Assembly (NCBI GenBank): GCA_902621345.1
Contig: CACNLV010000001.1
Coordinates: forward strand, 889,440 to 953,439
Length of the DNA: 64,000 bases
Direction of reading: 5' to 3'
Source: an uncultured Pelagibacteraceae bacterium
GTDB taxonomy: Bacteria; Pseudomonadota; Alphaproteobacteria; Pelagibacterales; Pelagibacteraceae
The first letter of the stretch is position 1; each line of letters opens with the position of its first letter. Below the pieces are notes generated by a model. That model ran no database searches. It was given only the letters and a program-made list of their open reading frames with translations, and was not told the DNA's origin. This document shows, in pieces, positions 51,742 through 59,766 of the stretch. The translations under genes and the position numbers were made by a program.

Positions 51742-52739
51742 AAATAAAAGTTGGAATAAATGGATTGGGTAGAATAGGAAGAATGATTATTCGTTCAGTC
51801 ATTGAAAATAATTATAAAAATATTGAGATCAAACATATAAATAATAGAACAGACTCGGAAGCCAGCTCAAAACTTTTAAAATATGACTCTATTCATGGAA
51901 AATTTAATGCAAAAATTAATTATGATGAAAAAAATTTGATAATTAACAATAATAAAATTTCTTTTACACAAGAAACTAATTTAAAAAATATTGATTGGAA
52001 AAAATATGGTGTGGAGTACGTTTTCGAATGTACTGGTAAATTTAATTCTAAGGATAAATTAGAAACCCATCTGAAAAATGGGGCTAAGAAAGTTATTGTT
52101 TCTGCCCCATGTAAAAATGCGGATAAAACAATTGTATTTGGAGTAAATGAGTTGGAGTTAAAAAAAAATGACAAAATAATTTCTGCCGCATCATGCACAA
52201 CTAATTGTCTTGCACCTGTAGCTTTTGTTTTGAATAAAAATTTTGAAATTGAAAAAGGTTTTATGACTACTATTCACGCATTCACAAGTGATCAAAGAAT
52301 TTTAGACAATTCTCATAAAGATCCGAGAAGAGCAAGATCTGCGAGCCAATCTATTGTTCCAACCTCTACTGGTGCATCAAAAGCAATTGGTGAAATAATT
52401 CCTTCTCTTAAAGGTAAATTAGAAGGCGTAGCGATGAGAGTGCCGACTCCCAATGTTTCTTTAATTGAACTTGTATTTTGTACGAAAAAAGATTTAAGTG
52501 TAGAGAAGATTAATTCAGTTTTTCAAAGTTTTAGTAAAAAAAACAAGGTCCTTGAATTCACAAAAGAAAAACTTGTATCTGTAGATTTCAATCATAATCC
52601 TGCTTCATCAATTGTTGATGGAAATTTAACGAATGTAATAGGAAAAAACATGGGTAAAATTTCAGCTTGGTATGATAATGAATGGGGTTTTTCAAATAGG
52701 ATGTGTGATATTGCAGAGCACCTTTGTAAGATTTCTTAA
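51738..52739 (+). CDS. gap: Glyceraldehyde-3-phosphate dehydrogenase
   Basis: A 333-aa GAPDH with the nucleotide site [11 protein letters not shown] (7-17), the catalytic cysteine C153 in [12 protein letters not shown], and [12 protein letters not shown] near the C-terminus. The position that is Asp in NAD-specific enzymes (the NDL motif after beta-2) reads NNR here (residues 35-37), so NADP(H) use is possible. It is placed between tkt and pgk, overlapping both ends, in a set that suits gluconeogenesis with ppdK. Confidence 0.95.
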   Translation: MKIKVGINGLGRIGRMIIRSVIENNYKNIEIKHINNRTDSEASSKLLKYDSIHGKFNAKINYDEKNLIINNNKISFTQETNLKNIDWKKYGVEYVFECTGKFNSKDKLETHLKNGAKKVIVSAPCKNADKTIVFGVNELELKKNDKIISAASCTTNCLAPVAFVLNKNFEIEKGFMTTIHAFTSDQRILDNSHKDPRRARSASQSIVPTSTGASKAIGEIIPSLKGKLEGVAMRVPTPNVSLIELVFCTKKDLSVEKINSVFQSFSKKNKVLEFTKEKLVSVDFNHNPASSIVDGNLTNVIGKNMGKISAWYDNEWGFSNRMCDIAEHLCKIS

Positions 52740-53917
52740 TGAAATATATAAAAGATCAAGAAAATCTCAATGATAAGATTGTATTGTTAAGACTTGATTT
52801 GAATGTTCCTATTAAAAATGGAGTAATTACTGATGAGACTAGGATTAACAAAATATTGCCTATTATAAATTTTCTAATTGAAAAAAAATCAAAAATTTTA
52901 GTAATTTCACATGTCGGACGGCCGAAAGGAAAAATAATTAATGATCTATCATTGAGGCCAATTTGTGAAAATTTAGAGATAAAGACTGCTCAAAAAATAA
53001 GATTAGTTAGGGAAAATATTTACAAATTAAAAAAAGAAGACTTATTTAGAAATTCAAAAGATAGGATAATTTTTTTAGAAAATATAAGGTTTTATGAAGA
53101 GGAAGAAAAAAATGATGCCATTTTTTCAAAAAATTTGGCAAAGCTAGCAGACATATTCGTTAATGATGCCTTTTCTTGCTCACATAGAGCTCATGCATCT
53201 GTTAGTAAAATAACAGAATTTTTACCTTCATTTGCAGGCTTACAACTTGAAACTGAAATTAGTGCATTAAAAAAAGTTACCACAGAAATTAAAAAACCAA
53301 TTACATGTATTATTGGTGGCTCTAAAATATCTACTAAAATAGGACTTATTAAAAATTTAATACCTAAATTTGATAACATTATAATTGTTGGGGCGATGGC
53401 AAATAATATTCTTAATTATAAAGGTTATCCGATTGGAAAATCTTTAAAAGAGAAAAATTGTGAAACATTAATTTATGACATTTTTGAAACAGCAAAAAAT
53501 TACTCTTGTTTAATCAATTATCCAGAAGATGTTGTAGTAGGAAAAAATATGAATGATAACGCCATTATAAAAGAACCAAATGAGGTTTCAAATGATGACT
53601 TAATCCTTGATATCGGACCAAAAACAATTAAAAAAATTAAGAATATTATTGAGTTAAGTGAAACAATCTTATGGAATGGTCCTGCAGGATATTTTGAAAA
53701 TCCAAGCTTTGCAAATGGATGTAATGAAATAACAAAAAAGATTATTGAACAAAATGAAAAAAATCTAATTTATTCTATTGCTGGAGGAGGAGATACGATA
53801 GCAGTTTTAAATCAAATGAACGCCATAGATAATTTCAATTTTGTTTCAACTGCTGGTGGAGCCTTTTTAGAATATCTTGAAGGAAAAAACCTTCCTGGTA
53901 TAAAAGCCTTAAATTAA
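52739..53917 (+). CDS. pgk: Phosphoglycerate kinase
   Basis: Reversible transfer of phosphate between 1,3-bisphosphoglycerate and ADP. Seen are LLRLDLNVPIKNGVITDETRI, ISHVGRPKGK, FVNDAFSCSHRAHAS, and the C-terminal nucleotide site IAGGGDTIAVLNQ...STAGGAFLEYLEGKNLPGI. Length 392 aa. It starts on the last base of the gap stop codon and ends 1 bp before fba. Confidence 0.97.
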   Translation: MKYIKDQENLNDKIVLLRLDLNVPIKNGVITDETRINKILPIINFLIEKKSKILVISHVGRPKGKIINDLSLRPICENLEIKTAQKIRLVRENIYKLKKEDLFRNSKDRIIFLENIRFYEEEEKNDAIFSKNLAKLADIFVNDAFSCSHRAHASVSKITEFLPSFAGLQLETEISALKKVTTEIKKPITCIIGGSKISTKIGLIKNLIPKFDNIIIVGAMANNILNYKGYPIGKSLKEKNCETLIYDIFETAKNYSCLINYPEDVVVGKNMNDNAIIKEPNEVSNDDLILDIGPKTIKKIKNIIELSETILWNGPAGYFENPSFANGCNEITKKIIEQNEKNLIYSIAGGGDTIAVLNQMNAIDNFNFVSTAGGAFLEYLEGKNLPGIKALN

Positions 53918-53918
53918 A

Positions 53919-54926
53919 ATGACTGAATTAAATAATATAGCTCTAAAAATTATTGGGAATGGAAAAGGTATCTTGGCTGCTGATGAGAGCACAGGTACTA
54001 TGACAAAAAGACTTGATAGTGTAAACGTACAATCAACTCCTGAAAACAGGTTACTATTTAGAGAAATACTTTTTAGTTCATCAAGTATGAGTAACTGTAT
54101 TGGGGGTGTTATTTTATACGATGAAACCATAAAACAAATTTCATCAAAAAAAAACAATATTGCTGAATTGATTACTGAAATGGGATCTTTACCAGGGATT
54201 AAAGTGGATACAGGTGCAAAAGTTTTAGCAGGATCGCCAAGTGAAAAAATTACAGAAGGATTGGATGGATTAAGAGAAAGATTAAAAGAGTATTTTAAAA
54301 TTGGTGCAAAATTTACAAAATGGAGAGGGGTTTACAATATTAGTAAAGATTTTCCAAGCAAGCTTTCAATAAGTTCCAACGCTCATGCATTAGCGAGATA
54401 TTCAGCAATAGTTCAAGAATGTAATATGGTACCAATAGTAGAACCAGAGGTTTTAATGGATGGTGAACATTCTGCCGAAGATTGTTATGATAAAACCTCA
54501 AATGTAATTGAAAAGTGTTTTGAGGAGCTAAGTTTACATAGGGTAGATTTAAAAGGAATTATTCTAAAACCAAATATGATTTTAGCTGGAAATAAGTCAA
54601 AAAATAAAATTTCAAATGATGAGGTTGCTAAGTTAACTTTAAAATGCTTGAAAAATTGTGTCCCATCAGAAGTGCCTGGAGTTGCTTTTTTATCAGGTGG
54701 ACAATCAGAGCTAGAAGCAACTGAAAATTTAAATTTAATAAATAAGTATAACGATACTGATTTTATAATGAGTTATTCTTATGGACGAGCGCTTCAGCAA
54801 AGTGCTTTAAAATTTTGGTCAAAAGATACAAAAAATGTTGAAGGTACTCAAAAAATTTTTAACCATCGTGTAAATATGAATACATTAGCTGCTAAAGGAA
54901 AGTGGTCCAAAGATCTTGAGATTTAA
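53919..54926 (+). CDS. fba: Class I fructose-bisphosphate aldolase
   Basis: A Schiff-base aldolase of 335 aa, the type best known from animals and plants. ILAADESTGTMTKRL (about 18-32), KWRGVYNI, VEPEVLMDGEH, the Schiff-base region LKGIILKPNMIL, and VAFLSGGQSE are all in order. Most bacteria use the unrelated zinc-dependent class II enzyme. It lies 1 bp after pgk and overlaps thiE by 11 bp. Confidence 0.95.
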   Translation: MTELNNIALKIIGNGKGILAADESTGTMTKRLDSVNVQSTPENRLLFREILFSSSSMSNCIGGVILYDETIKQISSKKNNIAELITEMGSLPGIKVDTGAKVLAGSPSEKITEGLDGLRERLKEYFKIGAKFTKWRGVYNISKDFPSKLSISSNAHALARYSAIVQECNMVPIVEPEVLMDGEHSAEDCYDKTSNVIEKCFEELSLHRVDLKGIILKPNMILAGNKSKNKISNDEVAKLTLKCLKNCVPSEVPGVAFLSGGQSELEATENLNLINKYNDTDFIMSYSYGRALQQSALKFWSKDTKNVEGTQKIFNHRVNMNTLAAKGKWSKDLEI

Positions 54927-55530
54927 TAAACGAAAAATTATTTATCTAATATCACCACTAAAAATTGATAAAAATTTCTATCAGCATCTTAAATATGTTT
55001 TAAAACAGAAAAAAGTGAGTTTTTTTCAGCTAAGACTTAAAAAAGTAAAATTTAGAAAAAAGTTAATGATAGGAAAAAAAATAAAAAAAATCTGTAAAAA
55101 ATTTAAAGTTAAATTCTTAATTAATGACGATGTTCATTTAGCCAAAAAATTAAATGCTGATGGTTGTCATCTAGGTCAGAATGATATGAAAATTCATAAA
55201 GCAAGAGAATTAATTAGAAATAAAATAATCGGGATAACATGTCATAACTCAATTAAATTAGCTAAGATCGCCCTAAAAAATAAAGCTGATTACATAGCTT
55301 TTGGAGCTTTTTTTTCAACAAAAACAAAAAAAACAAAATATCAACCATCATTAAATATATTGAAAAAAGCTAGAAAGATAACAAAAACACCTATAGTGGC
55401 AATAGGTGGCATAAATGCTAACAACTATAAAAAACTTTTGTTGAATAAAGCTAACTTATTGGCTATCTCAGGTTACATTTGGAAAAATAGAAAACTTAAA
55501 CCTATTGAAGCAATTAAAAAATTTAAATGA
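54916..55530 (+). CDS. thiE: Thiamine-phosphate synthase
   Basis: Joins HMP-PP with the thiazole phosphate. The protein is 204 aa, very lysine-rich, with IYLISP at the N-terminus, FLINDDVHLAKKLNADGCHLGQNDM (pyrophosphate site), IGITCHN, ADYIAFGAFFSTKTK and PIVAIGGIN, all ThiE marks. The overlap with fba (11 bp) and efp (4 bp) links it to central metabolism. Divergent TenI-like proteins look similar, but the intact HLGQND loop favours ThiE. Confidence 0.85.
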   Translation: MRFNKRKIIYLISPLKIDKNFYQHLKYVLKQKKVSFFQLRLKKVKFRKKLMIGKKIKKICKKFKVKFLINDDVHLAKKLNADGCHLGQNDMKIHKARELIRNKIIGITCHNSIKLAKIALKNKADYIAFGAFFSTKTKKTKYQPSLNILKKARKITKTPIVAIGGINANNYKKLLLNKANLLAISGYIWKNRKLKPIEAIKKFK

Positions 55531-56087
55531 AGATTAATGCTAGTGAAATAAGAGTTGGTATGTTGCTTGAGTATAGAGATGATTTGTGGCAAGTCCTGAA
55601 AACACAAAATGTGAAACCTGGAAAAGGTGGAGCTTTTGCCCAAGTTGAAATGAAAAGTGTGAATAAAAATACAAAACTAAATGAGAGATTTAGATCAAGT
55701 GAGTCTGTGGAAAAAGCATCCTTGGAGGAAATTAACTTTAATTATTCTTTTGAGGATGAAAGTGATTTTTTTTTTATTAATCCTAAATCTTTCGAGCAAA
55801 TTCAAATAAAAAAAGATATGATTGGACAAAAAGGAAAGCTTTTAACAGAAAACCTTAACGTAACAATAAGTTTTTATAACGACAAACCAATTACAATTGA
55901 TTTACCTAGTCAAGTCAAATGTAAAATTGATACAACGGATGTAGCTTTAAAAGGTCAAACTGTTTCTTCCTCATACAAACCTGCAAAATTAGATAATGGT
56001 TTAAACATACAAGTTCCACCATTTGTTGAAGCTGGAGATGAAATAATTATTGATACAAGAAATTTGGAATACGTCAAAAAAGTTTAA
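55527..56087 (+). CDS. efp: Elongation factor P
   Basis: Relieves ribosome stalling at polyproline. A 186-aa three-domain EF-P with the loop VKPGKGGAFAQ; K33 is the position modified by EpmA/EarP in other bacteria. No modification enzyme is in this window, although the lysine suggests an EpmA-type system. The OB domains and the C-terminal VPPFVEAGDEIIIDTRNLEYVKK are complete. Confidence 0.96.
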   Translation: MKINASEIRVGMLLEYRDDLWQVLKTQNVKPGKGGAFAQVEMKSVNKNTKLNERFRSSESVEKASLEEINFNYSFEDESDFFFINPKSFEQIQIKKDMIGQKGKLLTENLNVTISFYNDKPITIDLPSQVKCKIDTTDVALKGQTVSSSYKPAKLDNGLNIQVPPFVEAGDEIIIDTRNLEYVKKV

Positions 56088-56090
56088 AAA

Positions 56091-56831
56091 ATGAACTCGA
56101 TTTCAGCAAATTTAAATTTGATGATAAAAGCTTGTGAAAAAGCATCTAAAGTACTTATAAGGGACTTTGGAGAAATAGAAAAACTTCAAGTATCTAAAAA
56201 AGGACCCTCAGATTTTGTAACAAACTCTGATCTAAAAACTGAAAAAATTATAATTGAGGAATTGGCTAAAGGTAGACCAGATTATTCAATTATAAGTGAA
56301 GAGAATGGTGAAAAGAAAAATAAAGATAACAAAAATACATGGATAATAGATCCTATAGACGGAACGTTAAATTTTTTACACGGAATACCTCATTTTGCAA
56401 CTTCAATTGCTTTAAAACATGAGAATGAAATAATATCTGGTTTGATTTTTGATCCAATAAAAGATGAAATGTTTTATGCTGAAAAAGATAATGGAGCTTA
56501 TTTGAATAATAAAAGAATAAGAGTATCTCAAAAAAAAAATATTACAGATTGTTTATTTGCTACAAGTGGAACAATTGAAAAAAAAATAGAATTTTCTTAT
56601 AGAAAGTCAGGTTCAGCTGCATTAGACATGGCTTACATAGCTTGTGGAAGATATGACGGATACTTTCAAAAAAATTTACATTTATGGGATATTGCTGCCG
56701 GGTTAATTCTTATTGAAGAGGCTGGAGGTATAATAAATAAAATAGACCTTAATAACAATAAAGAACATAAAATAATTGCCTCAAGCCCTAATATTAAGGA
56801 CAAATTGATGGAGAAAATAAGTAACTTTTAA
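56091..56831 (+). CDS. suhB: Inositol monophosphatase family protein
   Basis: A 246-aa magnesium-dependent phosphatase. Metal-binding motifs are ISEENGE (about 64-70), [25 protein letters not shown] and the late [17 protein letters not shown]. coli SuhB also acts in rRNA transcription antitermination; that role cannot be assumed. It follows efp by 3 bp, with ribosomal protein genes downstream. Confidence 0.9.
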   Translation: MNSISANLNLMIKACEKASKVLIRDFGEIEKLQVSKKGPSDFVTNSDLKTEKIIIEELAKGRPDYSIISEENGEKKNKDNKNTWIIDPIDGTLNFLHGIPHFATSIALKHENEIISGLIFDPIKDEMFYAEKDNGAYLNNKRIRVSQKKNITDCLFATSGTIEKKIEFSYRKSGSAALDMAYIACGRYDGYFQKNLHLWDIAAGLILIEEAGGIINKIDLNNNKEHKIIASSPNIKDKLMEKISNF

Positions 56832-56859
56832 TTGTTTTAAAAAAATCTTTTGCTATAAG
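56832..56859 (+). promoter_or_regulatory. Possible promoter giving a leaderless rpmE mRNA
   Basis: TTGTTT at 56832-56837 and TATAAG at 56854-56859 are 16 bp apart. The rpmE ATG is at 56867, only 7 bp after the -10 box, so a transcript from here would begin at or beside the start codon. No Shine-Dalgarno sequence is seen. Confidence 0.35.
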
Positions 56860-56866
56860 ACACCGA

Positions 56867-57097
56867 ATGAAAAAAAAAATACATCCAAATTATCACAAAA
56901 TAAAAGTTGAAATGACTGATGGAACCCAATTTGAAACTAGATCAACTTGGGGGACTGAGGGAGAAATTTTAAAACTCGAAATTGATCCAAAATCTCATGC
57001 TGCATGGACAGGTGGGAAACAAAAACTAATGGACAAAGGAAGAATAAGCAAATTTAATAAAAAATTTCAAAATTTTAAATCAGAAAAAAAAAACTAG
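56867..57097 (+). CDS. rpmE: 50S ribosomal protein L31
   Basis: A 76-aa bL31 with [25 protein letters not shown] at the N-terminus and [12 protein letters not shown]. The zinc-binding cysteines of the C+ type are absent, so this is the cysteine-free alphaproteobacterial form. It is followed directly by trcR. Confidence 0.95.
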   Translation: MKKKIHPNYHKIKVEMTDGTQFETRSTWGTEGEILKLEIDPKSHAAWTGGKQKLMDKGRISKFNKKFQNFKSEKKN

Positions 57098-57682
57098 ATG
57101 TCAAAAGCTCCCTTAATGCCAATGGCTACAGCTTTATGGCTTGTCGAAAATACTACACTCACTTTTAAACAAATAGCCGAATTTTGTCATTTACATGAGG
57201 TAGAAATTCAAGGTATTGCTGATGGAGAGGTTGCTAAAGGTATAAAGGCATATAACCCTATTATAACAGGCCAACTTTCAAGAGAGGAAATCGAGTTATC
57301 TTCTAAAGATCAAAATAGGCCATTAAATATAAAAAATCTTGATGTTGAAATATCTAATGATGAAAAAAAAATAAAAAAATATATTCCTTTATCAAAAAGA
57401 CAGGATAAACCAGACTCAGCCTTATGGTTGATTAAACAGCACAATATTTTAAAAGACTCTCAAATATCAAGATTAGTTGGAATTTCTAAAAATTCCGTCA
57501 CTTCTATAAGAAATAAAAGTTATTGGAATTACAACAATTTAAATCCTAAAGATCCAGTAGCGCTTAACCTTTTTTCTCAAAAAGATTTGATTGAAGCAAT
57601 CGAAAAAGCAGAGAGAAGAGTAAAAAGAGAAAAAAAAGAAAAAGAGAAAACAAAATTAAATAAACAACACAATAATGAATAA
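57098..57682 (+). CDS. trcR: TrcR-like regulator (DUF1013)
   Basis: A 194-aa DUF1013 protein, found almost only in Alphaproteobacteria. LMPMATALWLVENTTLTFKQIAEFCHLHEVEIQGIADGEV (about 6-45) and a second similar block DSALWLIKQHNILKDSQISRLVGISKNSVTSIRNKSYWN look like two helix-turn-helix-like modules. The Caulobacter homologue TrcR acts in cell-cycle transcription. SAR11 keeps CtrA and little else of that network, so the target set here is uncertain. It abuts rpmE. Confidence 0.85.
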   Translation: MSKAPLMPMATALWLVENTTLTFKQIAEFCHLHEVEIQGIADGEVAKGIKAYNPIITGQLSREEIELSSKDQNRPLNIKNLDVEISNDEKKIKKYIPLSKRQDKPDSALWLIKQHNILKDSQISRLVGISKNSVTSIRNKSYWNYNNLNPKDPVALNLFSQKDLIEAIEKAERRVKREKKEKEKTKLNKQHNNE

Positions 57683-57688
57683 TATTCA

Positions 57689-57717
57689 TGGACATAAAAT
57701 TATAAAAATGTTATTTA
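57689..57717 (+). promoter_or_regulatory. Weak promoter candidate for rpsU/tRNA-fMet
   Basis: TGGACA at 57689-57694 matches five of six bases of a -35 box, but the hexamer at the right distance (TATTTA at 57712) matches the -10 consensus poorly. Transcription from trcR is equally possible. Confidence 0.22.
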
Positions 57718-57726
57718 CTCGTTTTT

Positions 57727-57933
57727 TTGGAGGATTTTATTAAAATAGAAGTCAAAGATAACAATGTTGAACAAGCTCTAAGAGTTTTGAAAAGAAAACT
57801 TCAAAGAGATGGTTTTTTTAAAGTTATAAAGTTAAAGAATACTTATGAGAAACCCTCTGAAAAAAAAAAGAGAATTCTGCAAGAAAATATTAAAAGAGTT
57901 AAAAAGTTAAATAAACTTAAAAATAGAATTTAG
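57727..57933 (+). CDS. rpsU: 30S ribosomal protein S21 (start uncertain, probably ATT at 57739)
   Basis: bS21, the small-subunit protein near the anti-Shine-Dalgarno end of 16S rRNA. KIEVKDNNVEQALRVLKRKLQRDGFF and YEKPSEKKKR are typical. There is no ATG between the in-frame stop at 57703 and the conserved region. The first candidate, TTG at 57727, has no ribosome site and overlaps the GGAGG at 57729-57733. An ATT at 57739 lies 5 nt after this GGAGG and would give a product starting (M)KIEVKDNN, exactly the family's usual start, of 64 aa. I give the outer TTG boundary and favour ATT. Confidence 0.92.
   Translation: MEDFIKIEVKDNNVEQALRVLKRKLQRDGFFKVIKLKNTYEKPSEKKKRILQENIKRVKKLNKLKNRI
57729..57741 (+). 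promoter_or_regulatory. Strong Shine-Dalgarno of rpsU with ATT as likely start
   Basis: GGAGG at 57729-57733, 5-nt spacer ATTTT, then ATT at 57739-57741. Few genes in this window have so full a Shine-Dalgarno. Its position argues against the TTG at 57727, which it overlaps. Confidence 0.6.
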
Positions 57934-57939
57934 TAATAT

Positions 57940-58016
<77 letters not shown>

Positions 58017-58022
58017 AATTAA

Positions 58023-59072
58023 TTAATTAATAGAGTTAAAACTCAATTTTTCATAAACTAATTTTGAAATTTCAATATTTCCTAATTCTGTCAAATGAAT
58101 ATTATCACAAAATAATTCATCAATAATATCTCTACTTCCAAAATTATGTTCTTTAAGATTAATCCAATCAATCCTAGGATAAACTTTTGTTATCTCATCA
58201 ATTTTTTTAAAAAAAATACTTTTTTTAATATTTTGATTTTTATTATTTTTATCATAGTCATACTTTGCAAACAAAGTTATGATATAGAAATCTGCATTAA
58301 GAAGTTTACTGACCTTAATTGCTTCTAAAGTATTTATTTTATAATTTTCTGATGCAAGTTCTAATTCATTTTCTGTAAAATAACCTTTAGTATTTGTTAT
58401 GTTGGAACTAAAAAAAAATGGATCAATTTGTAACTCTTGTAAGATTCTAGACAGAACTCTTTCCAAAATTATGAAACTAATACTGTAATTTTTTAAGGTT
58501 AAAGATATTGCGTGCAAATTATAAAAAAATTTATTCTTATCGCTATTAATATTTAAATTTTTTTCTAAAAATTTATTTCTTTTAAATCCTAATGACAATA
58601 CATCAGTTTCATTCACATAGTTTGCCCACAAGATTATATCTGGCTTAATTTGTTTTTTTTCATTCGAAGTACTAATTAAAGAGTTTAAAGCAAAATCAGA
58701 ATTAGTACCGCTTTTGGCAAAATTTTTTACCCTTATATTTTTGTCTAGTTTTTCTAAATTTTTTGGCCAGCTATTTTTGTTTTCTTTTCTACACCCAACA
58801 TCACTTGTTGAGCCTCCATAAGCCCAGACATGAATATTGTTTGAAGTTTTTTTATTTGACTTAAGTTCAACTAATTTCAAAATATCATTATCTATTAAGT
58901 TGAAGTCAAATTTTTTCAAACTTCGAATTTGAAAATCAATATTTTTTTTGAAACCATAAAAATAGATATCAAAATTTTTAACATTTAAAAGAATTATTGT
59001 TCTTGTGAAAAACTCAAGAAAAATAAAAGATATTAAAAAAAATAATATATAAAATATTGTTTTTTTTAACAT
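58023..59072 (-). CDS. Membrane-anchored SGNH-hydrolase-like protein
   Basis: A 349-aa protein with one N-terminal hydrophobic segment (about residues 5-27) that is probably an anchor. The rest looks like an SGNH/GDSL hydrolase: AYGGSTSDVGC (about 104-114, block I serine), an Asn-containing block near DIILWANYVNETD and the final DNIHLTELGN with the Asp-x-x-His dyad (about 328-337). Such proteins often remove or add acyl groups on surface polysaccharides. Substrate is unknown. It converges on the initiator tRNA and overlaps the transaldolase gene by one base. Confidence 0.68.
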   Translation of the reverse strand: MLKKTIFYILFFLISFIFLEFFTRTIILLNVKNFDIYFYGFKKNIDFQIRSLKKFDFNLIDNDILKLVELKSNKKTSNNIHVWAYGGSTSDVGCRKENKNSWPKNLEKLDKNIRVKNFAKSGTNSDFALNSLISTSNEKKQIKPDIILWANYVNETDVLSLGFKRNKFLEKNLNINSDKNKFFYNLHAISLTLKNYSISFIILERVLSRILQELQIDPFFFSSNITNTKGYFTENELELASENYKINTLEAIKVSKLLNADFYIITLFAKYDYDKNNKNQNIKKSIFFKKIDEITKVYPRIDWINLKEHNFGSRDIIDELFCDNIHLTELGNIEISKLVYEKLSFNSIN

Positions 59073-59764
59073 TAAATTTTAAAATTGGATTTTTTACTAT
59101 CTAGCAAGAAATTTTTTACAGTGTCAGTTGTTAATTGTTTTTGGGATTTTCCAAAATTTTCAATTTTTTCAATTATTGAGGGTGGAGCGGTAATAATATG
59201 GCAATTCATTTTTTTTGCTTGTAAAAAATTGTAAGGTTCTCTTGTGCTTGCCCATAAAATTTCAATATTTCTATGTTTCCTAATTAAATTCAAACTTTTT
59301 TTAAATTCTGGTATTGGATCAATTCCACAATCTGCCATTCTTCCTGCAAAAATTGAAATGATCACTTTTGATTTGTAATTAATTTTTTTTAAAATTTTTT
59401 CAGTTTGTTGGGCTTTATAAACTGCAGTAATATTAAGTTTAATTTTTCTTTTATTCAATTCTTCAATCACTTTTCCCATAAATTTACCCTTAGAATTTTC
59501 TACTGGTACTTTTACATAAACATTATTGCCCCATTCATTTATTTTGATACCTTGATTAATCATATTCATTTCGTCATCTGCAAAAACTTCACAAGAAACA
59601 GGTTTTTTTGTAATTCTTAAAATTTTTTTACAATATGTTTGATAATCTTTTGCACCAGCTTTTCTGATTAAACTGGGATTTGTTGTAAAACCTTTAACTA
59701 TTTTTTTTTTATCAAATTTCTTTATAAGTTTTATATCTGCTATATCACAATAAATCTTAGTCAA
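59072..59764 (-). CDS. tal: TalC/FSA-type transaldolase
   Basis: A short transaldolase or fructose-6-phosphate aldolase of 230 aa. The Schiff-base lysine is K85 in NVYVKVPVEN, with GFTTNPSLIRKAG near the start, LNITAVYKAQQ, SIFAGRMADCGIDP and ILWASTREPYN following. With tkt it would complete the non-oxidative pentose phosphate pathway. Transaldolase and FSA activity cannot be told apart by eye. It lies 2 bp after pntB. Confidence 0.88.
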   Translation of the reverse strand: MTKIYCDIADIKLIKKFDKKKIVKGFTTNPSLIRKAGAKDYQTYCKKILRITKKPVSCEVFADDEMNMINQGIKINEWGNNVYVKVPVENSKGKFMGKVIEELNKRKIKLNITAVYKAQQTEKILKKINYKSKVIISIFAGRMADCGIDPIPEFKKSLNLIRKHRNIEILWASTREPYNFLQAKKMNCHIITAPPSIIEKIENFGKSQKQLTTDTVKNFLLDSKKSNFKI

Positions 59765-59766
59765 TT

